DNA of 64,000 nt from Lachnospiraceae bacterium NK3A20 (GCA_900107575.1 FNQX01000012.1:1-64000), one strand, 5' to 3'; positions 53,222 to 63,342 are shown, numbered from the stretch's first letter. Made by a program: numbers and translations. The notes: generated by a model from the sequence alone, not told the origin.

Positions 53222-55183
53222 ATGATCAGAAAATTTGTCATTGGATCGCCCATTGATACGGAAGCTGTCATCCGCGAGTTTCCAGTAGAGGCAGGTGAGG
53301 TTCCCGGTTGGGAACGAAATGAGGCAGAGAAGTCACTCTCCTATTCCATGGCTCCGGACGATATCGTCTATGGTCTTGGCGAGACGGTGCGTGGGATGAA
53401 CAAGCGTGGCTGGATTTATGAGGCGGACGCACAGGATGATCCCAATCATACGGAGGGACGACACAGTCTCTACGCCGCGCACAATTTTCTCCTGATCTAC
53501 GGGAAGGCAAGGAGTTTCGGGATCTTTTTCGATAATCCGGGAATGATGACCTTCGATATCGGTTATACGGATCATGATATTCTGAAGGTGACGTTCCGGG
53601 ATTTCGATGCGGCAATCTATTTGATCGAGGCCGCGTCCTTAAAAGAGATTGTCCATGAGTTCCGCGGCATCATCGGCCGCTCCTATATTCCGCCGAAGTG
53701 GGCATTTGGTGTCGGGCAGAGCCGCTGGAGCTATATGGATGAAGACGAGGTGCGGGAGGTTGTGCGGAATTACCGCGGCAATGGCATGCCGCTTGATGCG
53801 GTCTATCTGGATATCGACTACATGGATGCCTACAAGGATTTCACGGTCAATGAGAAGACTTTTCCGGATTTTTCTGCCTTCGTGCAGGAAATGAAGGAGC
53901 AGGGAATCCATCTTGTTCCGATCATCGACGCGGGCGTGAAAATAGAAAAAGGCTACCGTGTCTATGAAGAAGGCACAGCCAGAGGATATTTCGTCAGGAA
54001 GGCAGATGGACAGAATCTTGTCGCCGCGGTGTGGCCCGGGAAGGTTCATTTCCCGGATGTACTGAATGAAGAGGCCAGGAAGTGGTTCGGAGATCAGTAC
54101 AAAGTGCTCCTGGATGCGGGAATTGACGGCTTCTGGAACGACATGAATGAGCCTGCTGTTTTCTATACGGAGGATCATTTAAAAGAGGTCTTTGAGAAAA
54201 TCAGGGAGTACGAGGGGAAGAATCTCGACATCCGCAGTTTCTTCGAATTCAGGGGGTTGGTCGCGGGGATCAGCAACAATCCGGAAGATTACCGGAGGTT
54301 CTATCACGACTATAAGGGAGAAAAGATCCGCCACGACAAGGTGCACAACCTGTTCGGCGACTATATGACGAGAGCCGCGGGTGAGGCGTTTGAGAGGCTC
54401 TCCCCCGATAAGAGAATCCTCATGTTCTCCCGGTCTTCTTATATTGGAATGCATCGCTACGGAGGCGTGTGGACGGGAGACAATTCTTCCTGGTGGTCAC
54501 ACATTCTCTTAAATCTTCATCAGCTGCCCGGGCTGAATATGGCAGGCTTCCTTTACAGCGGTGCGGACACCGGCGGTTTCGGCTCCGACGCGACAGAGGA
54601 CCTTCTCATGCGCTGGCTGGAGCTGTCGATTTTCACTCCTCTTCTGCGCAACCATTCGGCAATGGGCACAAGGCGTCAGGAGTTCTACCGATTCAAGGAC
54701 AAGAATAGTTTCAGGAATCTTCTAAGGCTGCGTTATGCCCTGATCCCGTATCTTTACAGTGAGTTCATGAAGGCGGCGCTGAACGATGGGATGCTGTTCG
54801 AGCCGCTGTCCTTCGAATATCCGTCTGATGCCAGAGCTGCCGAGGTTGAGGACCAGCTGCTGGTTGGAGAGAGCATCATGATCGCGCCGGTCTATACGCA
54901 GAATGCAGGCGGCAGGTACGTCTATCTTCCGGAAGATATGAAGCTCCTGCGCATGAGAAGTCCCAAGGACTTAGACGCGGAAGAGATGGTGGCAGGAGAT
55001 CACTATGTTCCCTGCGCATTGAACGAGGTACTGGTGTTCATTCGTCCGGGGCACGTCCTTCCTCTGGGCGAGGATGCAGAGAACGTCGAAAAGATTGACG
55101 ATGCGAAGATTACCCGCATTCCGTTCCGTACTGATCCGGATGTTTATGAGCTCTATGATGACGATGGGGTGACAAGGCTGTGA
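53222..55183 (+). CDS. Glycoside hydrolase family 31 (alpha-glucosidase)
   Basis: 653 residues. N-terminal galactose-mutarotase-like beta domain (to about 150: DDIVYGLGETVRGMNKRGW), then a TIM barrel with AVYLDIDYMDAYKDF, the catalytic nucleophile in GFWNDMNEPAVF (about 300-312) and the acid/base region WTGDNSSWW (about 418-426). C-terminal beta domains are short: no DUF5110-type extension. No signal peptide, so it works inside the cell on imported alpha-glucosides. AGGAACGCACT precedes the start. Confidence 0.93.
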   Translation: MIRKFVIGSPIDTEAVIREFPVEAGEVPGWERNEAEKSLSYSMAPDDIVYGLGETVRGMNKRGWIYEADAQDDPNHTEGRHSLYAAHNFLLIYGKARSFGIFFDNPGMMTFDIGYTDHDILKVTFRDFDAAIYLIEAASLKEIVHEFRGIIGRSYIPPKWAFGVGQSRWSYMDEDEVREVVRNYRGNGMPLDAVYLDIDYMDAYKDFTVNEKTFPDFSAFVQEMKEQGIHLVPIIDAGVKIEKGYRVYEEGTARGYFVRKADGQNLVAAVWPGKVHFPDVLNEEARKWFGDQYKVLLDAGIDGFWNDMNEPAVFYTEDHLKEVFEKIREYEGKNLDIRSFFEFRGLVAGISNNPEDYRRFYHDYKGEKIRHDKVHNLFGDYMTRAAGEAFERLSPDKRILMFSRSSYIGMHRYGGVWTGDNSSWWSHILLNLHQLPGLNMAGFLYSGADTGGFGSDATEDLLMRWLELSIFTPLLRNHSAMGTRRQEFYRFKDKNSFRNLLRLRYALIPYLYSEFMKAALNDGMLFEPLSFEYPSDARAAEVEDQLLVGESIMIAPVYTQNAGGRYVYLPEDMKLLRMRSPKDLDAEEMVAGDHYVPCALNEVLVFIRPGHVLPLGEDAENVEKIDDAKITRIPFRTDPDVYELYDDDGVTRL

Positions 55184-55184
55184 T

Positions 55185-55349
55185 ATGCCGCATGTTCCCG
55201 ATGCACTTCACAGCAAAATTTTTATTACTCACTTGGATGAAACGGGGAATCACCTGTATTTTGAGGACGGGGAGGCTGCGTTTCAAACGGTTCAAAGAGA
55301 GGGATGGAACCATAAGTTTGCCTGTCTATCGAAAATACAGGAGTTGTAA
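55185..55349 (+). CDS. Small protein directly after GH31, unknown
   Basis: 54 residues starting one base after the GH31 stop: MPHVPDALHSKIFITHLDET, then GNHLYFEDGEAAFQTVQREG and WNHKFACLSKIQEL. Composition is protein-like, but no clear ribosome site is seen. It could be a real small gene coupled to GH31 or the tail of a lost gene. Not recognised. Confidence 0.4.
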   Translation: MPHVPDALHSKIFITHLDETGNHLYFEDGEAAFQTVQREGWNHKFACLSKIQEL

Positions 55350-55513
55350 GTTCTCTTACTTCCAGCATCAGCAGGATGCCGGGCATCTGTTTCGTGACAG
55401 CCCTGGAACTGTCTGCTGCAAAGAAGAGCATGACTCAAACTTATACAAGTGTCTTTCGCGAAAGATATTTTGAATCTGAAGAATGAATGTGAAGCTAAAA
55501 AGGAGGGATACGA

Positions 55514-56899
55514 ATGTCTATTCTGGCAGGCTTCATGGTGCCGCACCCGCCGATGATCGTTCCCGAGATCGGACACGGCGGGGAGGCGCAGATAGAGGAA
55601 ACGACAAAAGCATATGAGCAGGTCGCGGAAGAGATCGCCGCATTAAAGCCCGAGACAATCGTCATTACAAGTCCGCATTCGGTCATGTACGCGGATTATT
55701 TTCATATCTCCCCCGGAGGCAGGGCCAAAGGGTCGTTTGCGGATTTTCATGCCGGCCGGGTGAAATTTGAAGAAACGTATGATGAGGATCTTGTGAACCA
55801 GATCTGTCTGCTCGCGGCAGAACGTCATTTTCCGGCGGGTACACTTGGAGAAAGGGATGCCAGGCTGGATCACGGAACCATGGTGCCGCTGTGGTTTATC
55901 CGTCAGAAGTATGATGGCTTTAGGATTGTGAGAATCGGACTGTCCGGGCTTCCCCTGACGGACCATTACGCCTTCGGAATGCTGCTGAAGGAAGCCGCGG
56001 AGGCCGCAGGCAGGAGGACAGTCATTGTGGCCAGCGGGGACCTCTCCCATAAGCTGCAGTCCTACGGGCCGTACGGCTTTGCTCCGGAAGGACCGGCATA
56101 TGACAGCAGGATTATGGATGTCTGCGGCAGGGCGGCGTTCGGCGAACTGCTGTCCTTTGACGAGACATTCTGTGAAAAAGCCGCAGAGTGTGGACACCGC
56201 TCATTTGTGATCATGGCCGGCGCATTTGACGGAGTTGCAGTGCAGGCCAAAGCACTGTCCCATCAGGATGTAACCGGCGTCGGTTATGGGATCTGCATTT
56301 TTTATCCGGATGGCAAAGATCCCGAACGGCATTTTCTCGAAAAGCATCTGGAACAGCTGGAAGCAAAACTGGCAGCGCAGGCAGAAAAATCGGATTCCTA
56401 TGTTAAGCTGGCCAGAAAATCTCTGGAAACGTATATCCGGGAAGGGAAAAAGATATCCATTCCGGAAGGTCTGCCGGAGGAGATGGTGAATACCCGTGCC
56501 GGAGCCTTTGTATCCATTCATAAGCACGGGAAGCTGCGCGGCTGTATCGGAACGATTGCGCCGACGGCGAAAAATGTGGCGCAGGAGATTATTCGAAATG
56601 CGGTCAGTGCGTCAACGCAGGATCCGCGTTTCGATCCGATCACCGAGGACGAACTGAAATGGCTGGAGATCAATGTGGATGTGCTGGGAAAGCCGGAAAA
56701 GATATCTTCCATCGGTGAGCTGGATGTGAAGCGGTATGGCGTGATCGTCAGCTGCGGAAGCCACAGAGGTCTCCTGCTTCCGGATCTGGATGGGGTAGAT
56801 ACGCCGGAGCAGCAGGTTTCCATTGCCATGCAAAAGGGCGGTATCCGGAAAAACGAACCCTACACGCTGGAGCGCTTTGAGGTGGTAAGGCACACCTGA
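55514..56899 (+). CDS. AmmeMemoRadiSam protein: Memo-like dioxygenase domain fused to AMMECR1
   Basis: 461 residues. Residues 1-265 form a LigB/Memo-like fold (MSILAGFMVPHPPMIVPEIGHGG; ITSPHSVMYADYFH; LDHGTMVPLWF; ASGDLSHKL, with the metal-site histidines). Residues about 285-460 are AMMECR1 (SYVKLARKSLETYI; TRAGAFVSIHKHGKLRGCIGTI; DPRFDPITEDELKWLEINVDVLG; GSHRGLLLPDLDGVDT). In many bacteria these are separate. AAGGAGGG precedes the ATG. The radical SAM partner follows 50 bp downstream. The pathway is conserved from archaea to man but its reaction is not established. Confidence 0.93.
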   Translation: MSILAGFMVPHPPMIVPEIGHGGEAQIEETTKAYEQVAEEIAALKPETIVITSPHSVMYADYFHISPGGRAKGSFADFHAGRVKFEETYDEDLVNQICLLAAERHFPAGTLGERDARLDHGTMVPLWFIRQKYDGFRIVRIGLSGLPLTDHYAFGMLLKEAAEAAGRRTVIVASGDLSHKLQSYGPYGFAPEGPAYDSRIMDVCGRAAFGELLSFDETFCEKAAECGHRSFVIMAGAFDGVAVQAKALSHQDVTGVGYGICIFYPDGKDPERHFLEKHLEQLEAKLAAQAEKSDSYVKLARKSLETYIREGKKISIPEGLPEEMVNTRAGAFVSIHKHGKLRGCIGTIAPTAKNVAQEIIRNAVSASTQDPRFDPITEDELKWLEINVDVLGKPEKISSIGELDVKRYGVIVSCGSHRGLLLPDLDGVDTPEQQVSIAMQKGGIRKNEPYTLERFEVVRHT

Positions 56900-56949
56900 A
56901 TACCCATAGCTACACAAAAATACAGGGCTGAAAAGGAAGGAGATAGAGA

Positions 56950-57810
56950 ATGGCAAGGTGCGATGTCTGCTTCCGGCATTGTGAGATCGCGGAGGGAAAG
57001 CTTGGATTTTGCGGCGCAAGAAGCTGTATAAGCGGCAAGGTAGTACAGGCCAATTATGGAAAAATCACATCCTTGGCACTGGATCCGATTGAGAAAAAAC
57101 CGCTTGCCCGTTTTCATCCCGGAAGCCTTGTTCTTTCAGCCGGCAGCTATGGCTGTAACCTTCGCTGTCCTTTCTGCCAGAACTATGAGATATCCTGGTC
57201 GGAAGAAGCGTGGAAGCTTGCAGATAAAACGGATGCCGTATCTCCGGAGGAGCTGACGCAGACGGCGGCTTACTACCGGGAGAAGGGAAATATTGGCGTA
57301 GCCTTCACCTACAATGAGCCGCTCGTCGGGTACGAGTATGTCCTGGATACGGCAAGGCTGGTAAAACAGGCCGGGATGGACACCGTCCTGGTGACCAACG
57401 GGACGGCATCTCTTTCTGTACTGGAGAAACTGGCACCATATATTGACGCCATGAATATCGACCTGAAAGGCTTTACGGACCGATATTACGAAAAGGTGCT
57501 GAAAGGCGACCGGAAGATGGTCATGGATTTTATCGCCAGGGCGGTGCAGATCTGCCATGTGGAGCTGACTACGCTGATTGTTCCCGGGGAGAATGACTCA
57601 GAAGAGGAAATGGTCAGCTTAAGCAGCTGGGTGGCAGGCCTCACAAGCGAATCAGGAAAGACAACAGGATACGAAATACCTCTCCATATTTCCAGATTTT
57701 TCCCGCGCTTTATGATGCAGGACAGGAAGGCAACGGAGGTGGGACTGATTTATCATCTGGCAGAGGTGGCCCGGAAGAAACTGAAATATGTTTATACCGG
57801 GAATTGTTAG
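56950..57810 (+). CDS. amrS: AmmeMemoRadiSam radical SAM enzyme
   Basis: 286 residues, complete. N-terminal Cys-rich segment CDVCFRHCEIAEGKLGFCGAR, then the radical SAM cluster CNLRCPFCQNYEISW, AFTYNEPLVGYEY, VLVTNGTASL and MNIDLKGFTDRYY. Same family as activating enzymes of the PflA-like group. AAGGAGATAGAGA precedes the ATG. A deleted relative is at 2444-2827. Confidence 0.95.
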   Translation: MARCDVCFRHCEIAEGKLGFCGARSCISGKVVQANYGKITSLALDPIEKKPLARFHPGSLVLSAGSYGCNLRCPFCQNYEISWSEEAWKLADKTDAVSPEELTQTAAYYREKGNIGVAFTYNEPLVGYEYVLDTARLVKQAGMDTVLVTNGTASLSVLEKLAPYIDAMNIDLKGFTDRYYEKVLKGDRKMVMDFIARAVQICHVELTTLIVPGENDSEEEMVSLSSWVAGLTSESGKTTGYEIPLHISRFFPRFMMQDRKATEVGLIYHLAEVARKKLKYVYTGNC

Positions 57811-58065
57811 AAGAATGTATTCAGGCGACGCGGTATGTTTGACCTGTATGATTTCCGCCCTCTCGCAGGCCATCATATGACGAAGGGTGGGTCTTATAGA
57901 TGAACCGGCAGAGAGGCAGATACACTGCAGCCGGATACAAGGTGTTACTGACCGGATTCGGAAATGAATAATTTTGCATTGAAATAATGTAAAAAATTTG
58001 CTCTTGACATCATACTGGTAAAAATGCAGTAAAAAATCAGAACAGAGTTAAAATATATGTGCATA

Positions 58066-58094
58066 TTGACAGCAACAATGGAGATAATTATAAT
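58066..58094 (+). promoter_or_regulatory. Perfect consensus sigma-A promoter
   Basis: TTGACA, 17 bp, TATAAT. Downstream a GATTTG-ACTAGTA-CAAATC palindrome (58117-58135) near the expected transcript start is a good operator candidate. An additional TTGACA at 58014 is less convincing. Drives the sugar operon. The rest of 57811-58065 has no gene. Confidence 0.9.
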
Positions 58095-58198
58095 AATTTC
58101 ATGCATGAATGATGATGATTTGACTAGTACAAATCAACGTTATGAGGCAAATATTATTCAGATTGTCCAATCGGATTATTATGTCAGGGAGGGTTAGC

Positions 58199-60040
58199 AT
58201 GAAAAAGAGAGTGGTTTCTGTGCTGATGGCTTTTGCCATGGCTGCCAGTCTTGCAGCTTGCGGGAGTTCATCAGACGGTGGATCAGCTGTGACACAGGCA
58301 GCGGATGATGATGGAACACAGGCGAATGCCATAGCGGCCCAAACAGCAGCGGCTGAAACGGGGGATGAGACGGCAGACGGCATCGCCGGCATCTGGAAGG
58401 CAGCAGCGGATGAAGCAGATGATGCCAATCCCGGCGAGAACGACGACAGGGGATTTAAGAAATTTGATCATGTCGTCGAAGTCCACTATGGCTATCAGGT
58501 AGATCCCACCGATAAAACTCTTCCTGAGGGTGACAAGGTTGATGACAACCAGTATACGAGATATCTGTTAGATAACTACAACATCAAGGTTATCTGCGAC
58601 TGGACTGCCGGCAACAACAGCGATTTCCAGCAGAAGGTTTCACTGGCGATTGCTTCCGACTCTCTTCCAGATGCCGTCATTGCTCCCAACCGCAATTATC
58701 TGGTTCAGGCAGCGAGAGCCGGGGAACTCGCCGATCTGGGCCAGGTCTTCAATGACTATGCTTCGAAGCAGGTCAAAGAGATCGTGGAGACTACCGGAGA
58801 TCGGGCTTTCAACAACGGTACCGTAGATGGAACATTCGTAGCGCTTCCCAATATCACCGTTGATACCGATGGTGTCTATGTCTACTTCATCCGTCAGGAC
58901 TGGCTGGATAAGCTCGGCTTGGAGGCTCCCAAGACAGTTGATGAACTCGAAGAGGTTGCGAAGAAGTTCATGGACGAGGGACTCTCTCCTGACTACGCCA
59001 TCGCAGGAATCGACAGCGGCGGAAGAACGTATTCAAATTTCCTGAACAGCTCCAACAACGGGTACGGCTATGACGCTGTTTATCAGGCATTCAATGCAAC
59101 TCCCGGTTATTTCCTTCGCGATGATTCCGGTAAGCTGTACTGGGGCACTACAACCGATGAGACGAAGGCAGCTCTGACAGAACTTCACGACTGGTATGAA
59201 GAGGGTCTGATCAATCCGGAAATCGGCGTTACCACCAATGGCGACAATGCCAACAATGTCAAGAACGGTACCTGCGGTATTTTCATGGGACCGTGGTGGT
59301 CTCTGGGTTACGGCAATCCTGACTCCTTCAAGAATGATAACAATGCCGACTGGCAGGCGTATCCGTTGTATACCAATGACGGCGAGTGGAATATCCACAT
59401 GAAGGATATCGGCACCACGTATACCATGGTCAACGCCAATGCCTCCGACGAGGTGAAGCAGGCCATTGTCATCATGAACAACGTGCTGGTACGTGATGAA
59501 TCCATCTTCGATACCTCAGTGGCAATCGCCTGGTATCCTCTCCGCAACACCATGGCTGCAGCGGATGAGTGCGAATATGAGTACAATGCGCTGATGGATA
59601 TCCTCAATGGCAAGGCAAAGGTTGAGGATTATCAGATCGGCGGTGCGAAGTTCAACGGCCTGTACAAGAATCTCGCCAATGATGCCGCAACACTCTACGA
59701 TGTCTTCCCGGAAGGCTATGACACCTCCAAGGGCATTCATGTTCAGGATATGGATGTCAACACCAATAACGGTCAGTTCAACCGGTTTATCGCAATCCTT
59801 GACGGCGACCGGCCATATGCAACGATCACGCCGGATCATAAGATCTACTCCGAGCTGTATTACACGATTGACGGCATGGATACCTTCTGGACAACGGTTT
59901 CCGATCTGGAGGATTCGGAAATTCTGAAGTTCATCACCGGTGCCAGAAGCTTGGATGAATGGGATCAATTCTGCAATGACTGGCATGTACAGGGCGGCGA
60001 TCAGATCCTCCAGTTAGTGGATGACTTTCTCGCACAGTAA
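58199..60040 (+). CDS. Extracellular sugar-binding lipoprotein (Lpl-type system 2)
   Basis: 613 residues from MKKRVVSVLMAFAMAASLAAC after GGGAGGGTTAGC. Lipobox SLAAC, Cys at about residue 21, then an Asp/Ala/Gly-rich linker. Large bilobal binding domain with KVICDWTAGNNSDFQQKVSLAIASDSLPDAVIAP and GTCGIFMGPWWSLGYGNPDSF. It feeds the two permeases below. GH125 downstream suggests alpha-mannose-containing oligosaccharides as cargo. Confidence 0.92.
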   Translation: MKKRVVSVLMAFAMAASLAACGSSSDGGSAVTQAADDDGTQANAIAAQTAAAETGDETADGIAGIWKAAADEADDANPGENDDRGFKKFDHVVEVHYGYQVDPTDKTLPEGDKVDDNQYTRYLLDNYNIKVICDWTAGNNSDFQQKVSLAIASDSLPDAVIAPNRNYLVQAARAGELADLGQVFNDYASKQVKEIVETTGDRAFNNGTVDGTFVALPNITVDTDGVYVYFIRQDWLDKLGLEAPKTVDELEEVAKKFMDEGLSPDYAIAGIDSGGRTYSNFLNSSNNGYGYDAVYQAFNATPGYFLRDDSGKLYWGTTTDETKAALTELHDWYEEGLINPEIGVTTNGDNANNVKNGTCGIFMGPWWSLGYGNPDSFKNDNNADWQAYPLYTNDGEWNIHMKDIGTTYTMVNANASDEVKQAIVIMNNVLVRDESIFDTSVAIAWYPLRNTMAAADECEYEYNALMDILNGKAKVEDYQIGGAKFNGLYKNLANDAATLYDVFPEGYDTSKGIHVQDMDVNTNNGQFNRFIAILDGDRPYATITPDHKIYSELYYTIDGMDTFWTTVSDLEDSEILKFITGARSLDEWDQFCNDWHVQGGDQILQLVDDFLAQ

Positions 60041-60066
60041 ACGACTCATATAGAATCCAACGTTGG

Positions 60067-60096
60067 GCATCCCGGCAAAGTATGCCGAGATGCCTT
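60067..60096 (+). terminator. Attenuator hairpin after the binding-protein gene
   Basis: GGCATC-c-CGGCA ... TGCCG-a-GATGCC, then TTCTGTTTTC. Partial termination would keep the lipoprotein more abundant than the permeases, as in the first sugar system. Confidence 0.65.
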
Positions 60097-60141
60097 CTGT
60101 TTTCTCTGCGACTGTACCAAAATCAGAAAGGAGACAATACC

Positions 60142-61071
60142 GTGGCAGAAGAAAAAATAACTGTTCAGAAAAGACGCAGGAAGAAAATGAACAGTTCTTC
60201 CATTGCTTACTGGATCATGGTACTGCCGGGGTATGTATGGCTGTTCCTCTTCTCTATCGTCCCAATGGCGGGCATCATCATGGCTTTTGAGGACTATAGT
60301 CCCAAGAAGGGCTGGTTCCACTCCGAGCTGGTCGGGATGAAATGGTTTGAGTACCTTCTGGTGATCCCTGACGCGAAGAGAGCGCTCGTGAACACGCTGA
60401 TCATCGCTGTTTCCAAGGTAGTACTCAATATCGTAGTCCCGCTGATCTTCGCTCTCCTTCTGAATGAGGTCAGGAACATGATCTTCAAGAAGGGCGTGCA
60501 GACGATTGTCTATCTGCCTCACTTCATCTCCTGGGTTATTCTGGCTAACATTATCACCAACATGCTTGGCGCAAATGGAATTCTGAATCACATCCTGAAG
60601 CTTATTGGTCACGAACAGGTACTCCTCATGACTCTGCCGCAGTATTTCCGTCAGCTGCTGATCGGCACCGATGTATGGAAGGAATTCGGCTACAACGCCG
60701 TCATCTATCTGGCAGCGCTGACCGGCATCAGTCCCAATCTGTATGAGGCTGCTGCCATTGATGGCGCATCCAAGTGGCAGAGAGTCTGGCATGTTACCCT
60801 TCCCGGACTGATTCCTACCATTGTGCTGCTGACGACGCTGGCAATGGGCAATGTCCTGAATGCAGGCTTCGACCAGGTCTTCAATATGTACAATCAGCTC
60901 GTCATGGAAACCGGTGACATTATTGACACCTACGTTTACCGTGTCGGCATTACCAACATGCAGTTCTCACTGGCTACGGCAGCAGGTCTGTTCAAGTCGG
61001 TTGTCAGCTTTGTGCTGGTGGTCACCTCCTATGTGATGGCCAATAAGTTTGCGGATTATAACATTTTCTGA
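60142..61071 (+). CDS. Carbohydrate ABC transporter permease (LplB type)
   Basis: 309 residues from a GTG 7 nt after AAAGGAGA. Basic start (VQKRRRKKMNSS), six membrane helices, EAA loop LYEAAAIDGASKWQRVWHVTLPGL near 200-223, ending FADYNIF. Pairs with the next permease. Confidence 0.92.
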   Translation: MAEEKITVQKRRRKKMNSSSIAYWIMVLPGYVWLFLFSIVPMAGIIMAFEDYSPKKGWFHSELVGMKWFEYLLVIPDAKRALVNTLIIAVSKVVLNIVVPLIFALLLNEVRNMIFKKGVQTIVYLPHFISWVILANIITNMLGANGILNHILKLIGHEQVLLMTLPQYFRQLLIGTDVWKEFGYNAVIYLAALTGISPNLYEAAAIDGASKWQRVWHVTLPGLIPTIVLLTTLAMGNVLNAGFDQVFNMYNQLVMETGDIIDTYVYRVGITNMQFSLATAAGLFKSVVSFVLVVTSYVMANKFADYNIF

Positions 61072-61088
61072 GGGAGGAGGAGAAACAA

Positions 61089-61976
61089 ATGATCGAGGGA
61101 AAAACGCCCGGCGCGAAAGTTTTCAAAGGGATCAATTATATCATTCTGTCTGTCCTGGCCTTCAGTTGCCTGTATCCTCTGTGGTATACCTTCTGCGTTT
61201 CCATTTCATCCAAGGCAGCGGCCGAGGGAGGCCTTGTCACCTTCTATCCGATCGGGCCCAATGTGCAGGCATACAAGCTGATCATGGAGGACCTGACATT
61301 CTGGAACTCCTTCCGGATTTCCGTGGAGCGAGTGATCCTGGGCACAATATGGAGTATGTTAGCCATGATCATGATGGCATACCCTCTCTCCAAAACAACA
61401 CGCGTCTGGAAACCAAGAGGGGTGCTCATGTGGATCCTTGTCTTCTGTATGCTGTTCAATGGCGGTACGATTCCGTGGTTCATTACCGTTAAGAACTACG
61501 GTCTGATTGATACCATGGCAGCACTCGTCTTTGCGGGATCGGTTCCCGTGTTCAATGTCCTGCTGATCATGAACTTCTTCCGGAATCTCCCGCAGGATCT
61601 GGAAGACGCGGCAAGAGTAGACGGTGCCGGACCGTGGAGAATCCTGTGGCAGATCGTTGTTCCCTGTTCCAAACCGATTATTGCCACGATCATTCTGTTC
61701 GTATCTGTCGGCTATTGGAATGAGTATTTCCAGGGACTGGTTCTGATGAACAAGGCGGAGAATTACCCGCTGCAGACCTATATTCGACAGATCAGCGTGC
61801 AGATCCCGGTTGGCGTCACACTGACGGCGGAACAGTACGCGCAGCTGGCACAGAATTCCAACAAGTCGCTGGAAGCGGCAAAGGTATTCATTTCCATGGT
61901 GCCCATGTTGATCGTTTACCCGTTCCTTCAGAAGTATTTTGTTACCGGTATCACAGTAGGCGCGGTCAAGGAATAA
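61089..61976 (+). CDS. Carbohydrate ABC transporter permease (LplC type)
   Basis: 295 residues. Six helices; EAA loop LEDAARVDGAGPWRILWQIVVPCSKP (about 165-190); ends YFVTGITVGAVKE as expected for LplC. AGGAGGAGAAACAA precedes the ATG. No ATPase gene is nearby, so a shared MsmX-like ATPase is presumed. Confidence 0.92.
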   Translation: MIEGKTPGAKVFKGINYIILSVLAFSCLYPLWYTFCVSISSKAAAEGGLVTFYPIGPNVQAYKLIMEDLTFWNSFRISVERVILGTIWSMLAMIMMAYPLSKTTRVWKPRGVLMWILVFCMLFNGGTIPWFITVKNYGLIDTMAALVFAGSVPVFNVLLIMNFFRNLPQDLEDAARVDGAGPWRILWQIVVPCSKPIIATIILFVSVGYWNEYFQGLVLMNKAENYPLQTYIRQISVQIPVGVTLTAEQYAQLAQNSNKSLEAAKVFISMVPMLIVYPFLQKYFVTGITVGAVKE

Positions 61977-61984
61977 GACATTGG

Positions 61985-62012
61985 GACTGTCGGGAAACCG
62001 GCAGTCTTTTTT
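61985..62012 (+). terminator. Hairpin between the permease and GH125 genes
   Basis: GACTGTCGG-GAAA-CCGGCAGTC plus TTTTTT, just before the GH125 ribosome site AGGAGGG. Likely partial terminator separating transport from enzyme levels. Confidence 0.75.
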
Positions 62013-62026
62013 AGGAGGGAGCCGCT

Positions 62027-63325
62027 ATGGCATTGAGTGAGTGTAAGGCTGTAGACAGCCTTATCAGACGTGTTCAGGACACAATGGCAGCAGAAGGTGT
62101 TCCCGGAGGTGACTTCTTCGAGAAGGCGTTCCGTGACACACTGGATCGCACGATCAAGGCAGAACCGGATGGAACGACATTCATTATCACGGGAGATATT
62201 CCTGCGATGTGGCTTCGGGATTCCACCTGCCAGATGAGGCCGTATCTGACTATCGCAAAGGAAGCCCCGGAAATCGCCGCTGCCATTGAAGGGCTGATCC
62301 GGCGGCAGATCCAGTGCGTTCTCATTGATCCATACGCGAATGCGTTCAACGAGACTGCGAACGGGAACTGCTGGGCGCATGACAAGACGGATATGAAGCC
62401 GGAACTGTGGGAGAGAAAATATGAGATCGACTCTCTCTGCTATGCGATGCAGTTGCCTTATCTTTACTGGAAAAATACAGGCAGGACCGCTCAGTTTACG
62501 AAAGAATTCATGCAGGCAGCGAAGACTGTTGTTCAGGTATTCCGCACGGAGCAGGATCACGAAAATCTCTCACCATATCGATTCGAACGTGGCAATACCT
62601 TCTTCACAGACAACCTATCCCGCGAGGGTAAAGGTGCGCTGGTCAGGAGCAATATTGGCCTCATCTGGTCGGGATTCCGCCCCAGTGATGATGCCTGTGT
62701 TTACGGCTATCTTATTCCGGCGAATATGTTCGCGTCTGTGATCCTCGGGTATCTGGCTGAGATTGCCGAAGAGATTTATCACGATGAGGCTTTCTCCAGA
62801 GAATGTGCGGACTTCTCTATGGAGGTGAGAACTGCCGTAGAGAAGTATGGATCCCTGACGAATTATTACCTGAAAAAGGATTACTACGCCTATGAGGTGG
62901 ATGGATTTGGTCAGTATCTGATCATGGATGACGCCAACCTGCCAAGTCTTCTCTCCATGCCGTACTACGGATATTGTGATCAGGATGATCCGAAGTATCA
63001 GGAGACGAAAAAGCTCATTCTCTCGGATGCCAATCCTTACTATTATGAGGGGCAATACCTGAGAGGAATCGGCAGTATACATACACCGGCCAGATATGTG
63101 TGGCATCTGGCGGTTGCCATGCAGGGACTGGTTGCTGATACAAGGGAAGAAAAGGCGGAGAAAATCCGCATGATCATGGATACGGATGGCGGCACGAAGT
63201 GTGTCCATGAAGGAGTTCTCGTAGATGACCCCACTCGTTATACCAGGGAATGGTTCTCCTGGGGCAACGCAATCTTCTGCGAACTGTGCATGGATTACTG
63301 TGGTATCCGTGTCAGAATGAATTAA
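62027..63325 (+). CDS. Glycoside hydrolase family 125 (exo-alpha-1,6-mannosidase)
   Basis: 432 residues, full length. TFIITGDIPAMWLRDSTCQMRPYL near 48-70, NETANGNCWAHDKTDMKPELWERKYEIDSLCY, and GFRPSDDACVYGYLIPANMFA are GH125 (formerly DUF1237) signatures. Metal-independent inverting mannosidases removing alpha-1,6-mannose. No signal peptide, so cytosolic, acting after the ABC importer encoded just upstream. Confidence 0.95.
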   Translation: MALSECKAVDSLIRRVQDTMAAEGVPGGDFFEKAFRDTLDRTIKAEPDGTTFIITGDIPAMWLRDSTCQMRPYLTIAKEAPEIAAAIEGLIRRQIQCVLIDPYANAFNETANGNCWAHDKTDMKPELWERKYEIDSLCYAMQLPYLYWKNTGRTAQFTKEFMQAAKTVVQVFRTEQDHENLSPYRFERGNTFFTDNLSREGKGALVRSNIGLIWSGFRPSDDACVYGYLIPANMFASVILGYLAEIAEEIYHDEAFSRECADFSMEVRTAVEKYGSLTNYYLKKDYYAYEVDGFGQYLIMDDANLPSLLSMPYYGYCDQDDPKYQETKKLILSDANPYYYEGQYLRGIGSIHTPARYVWHLAVAMQGLVADTREEKAEKIRMIMDTDGGTKCVHEGVLVDDPTRYTREWFSWGNAIFCELCMDYCGIRVRMN

Positions 63326-63342
63326 TGAGAGGTAAATTTCCT

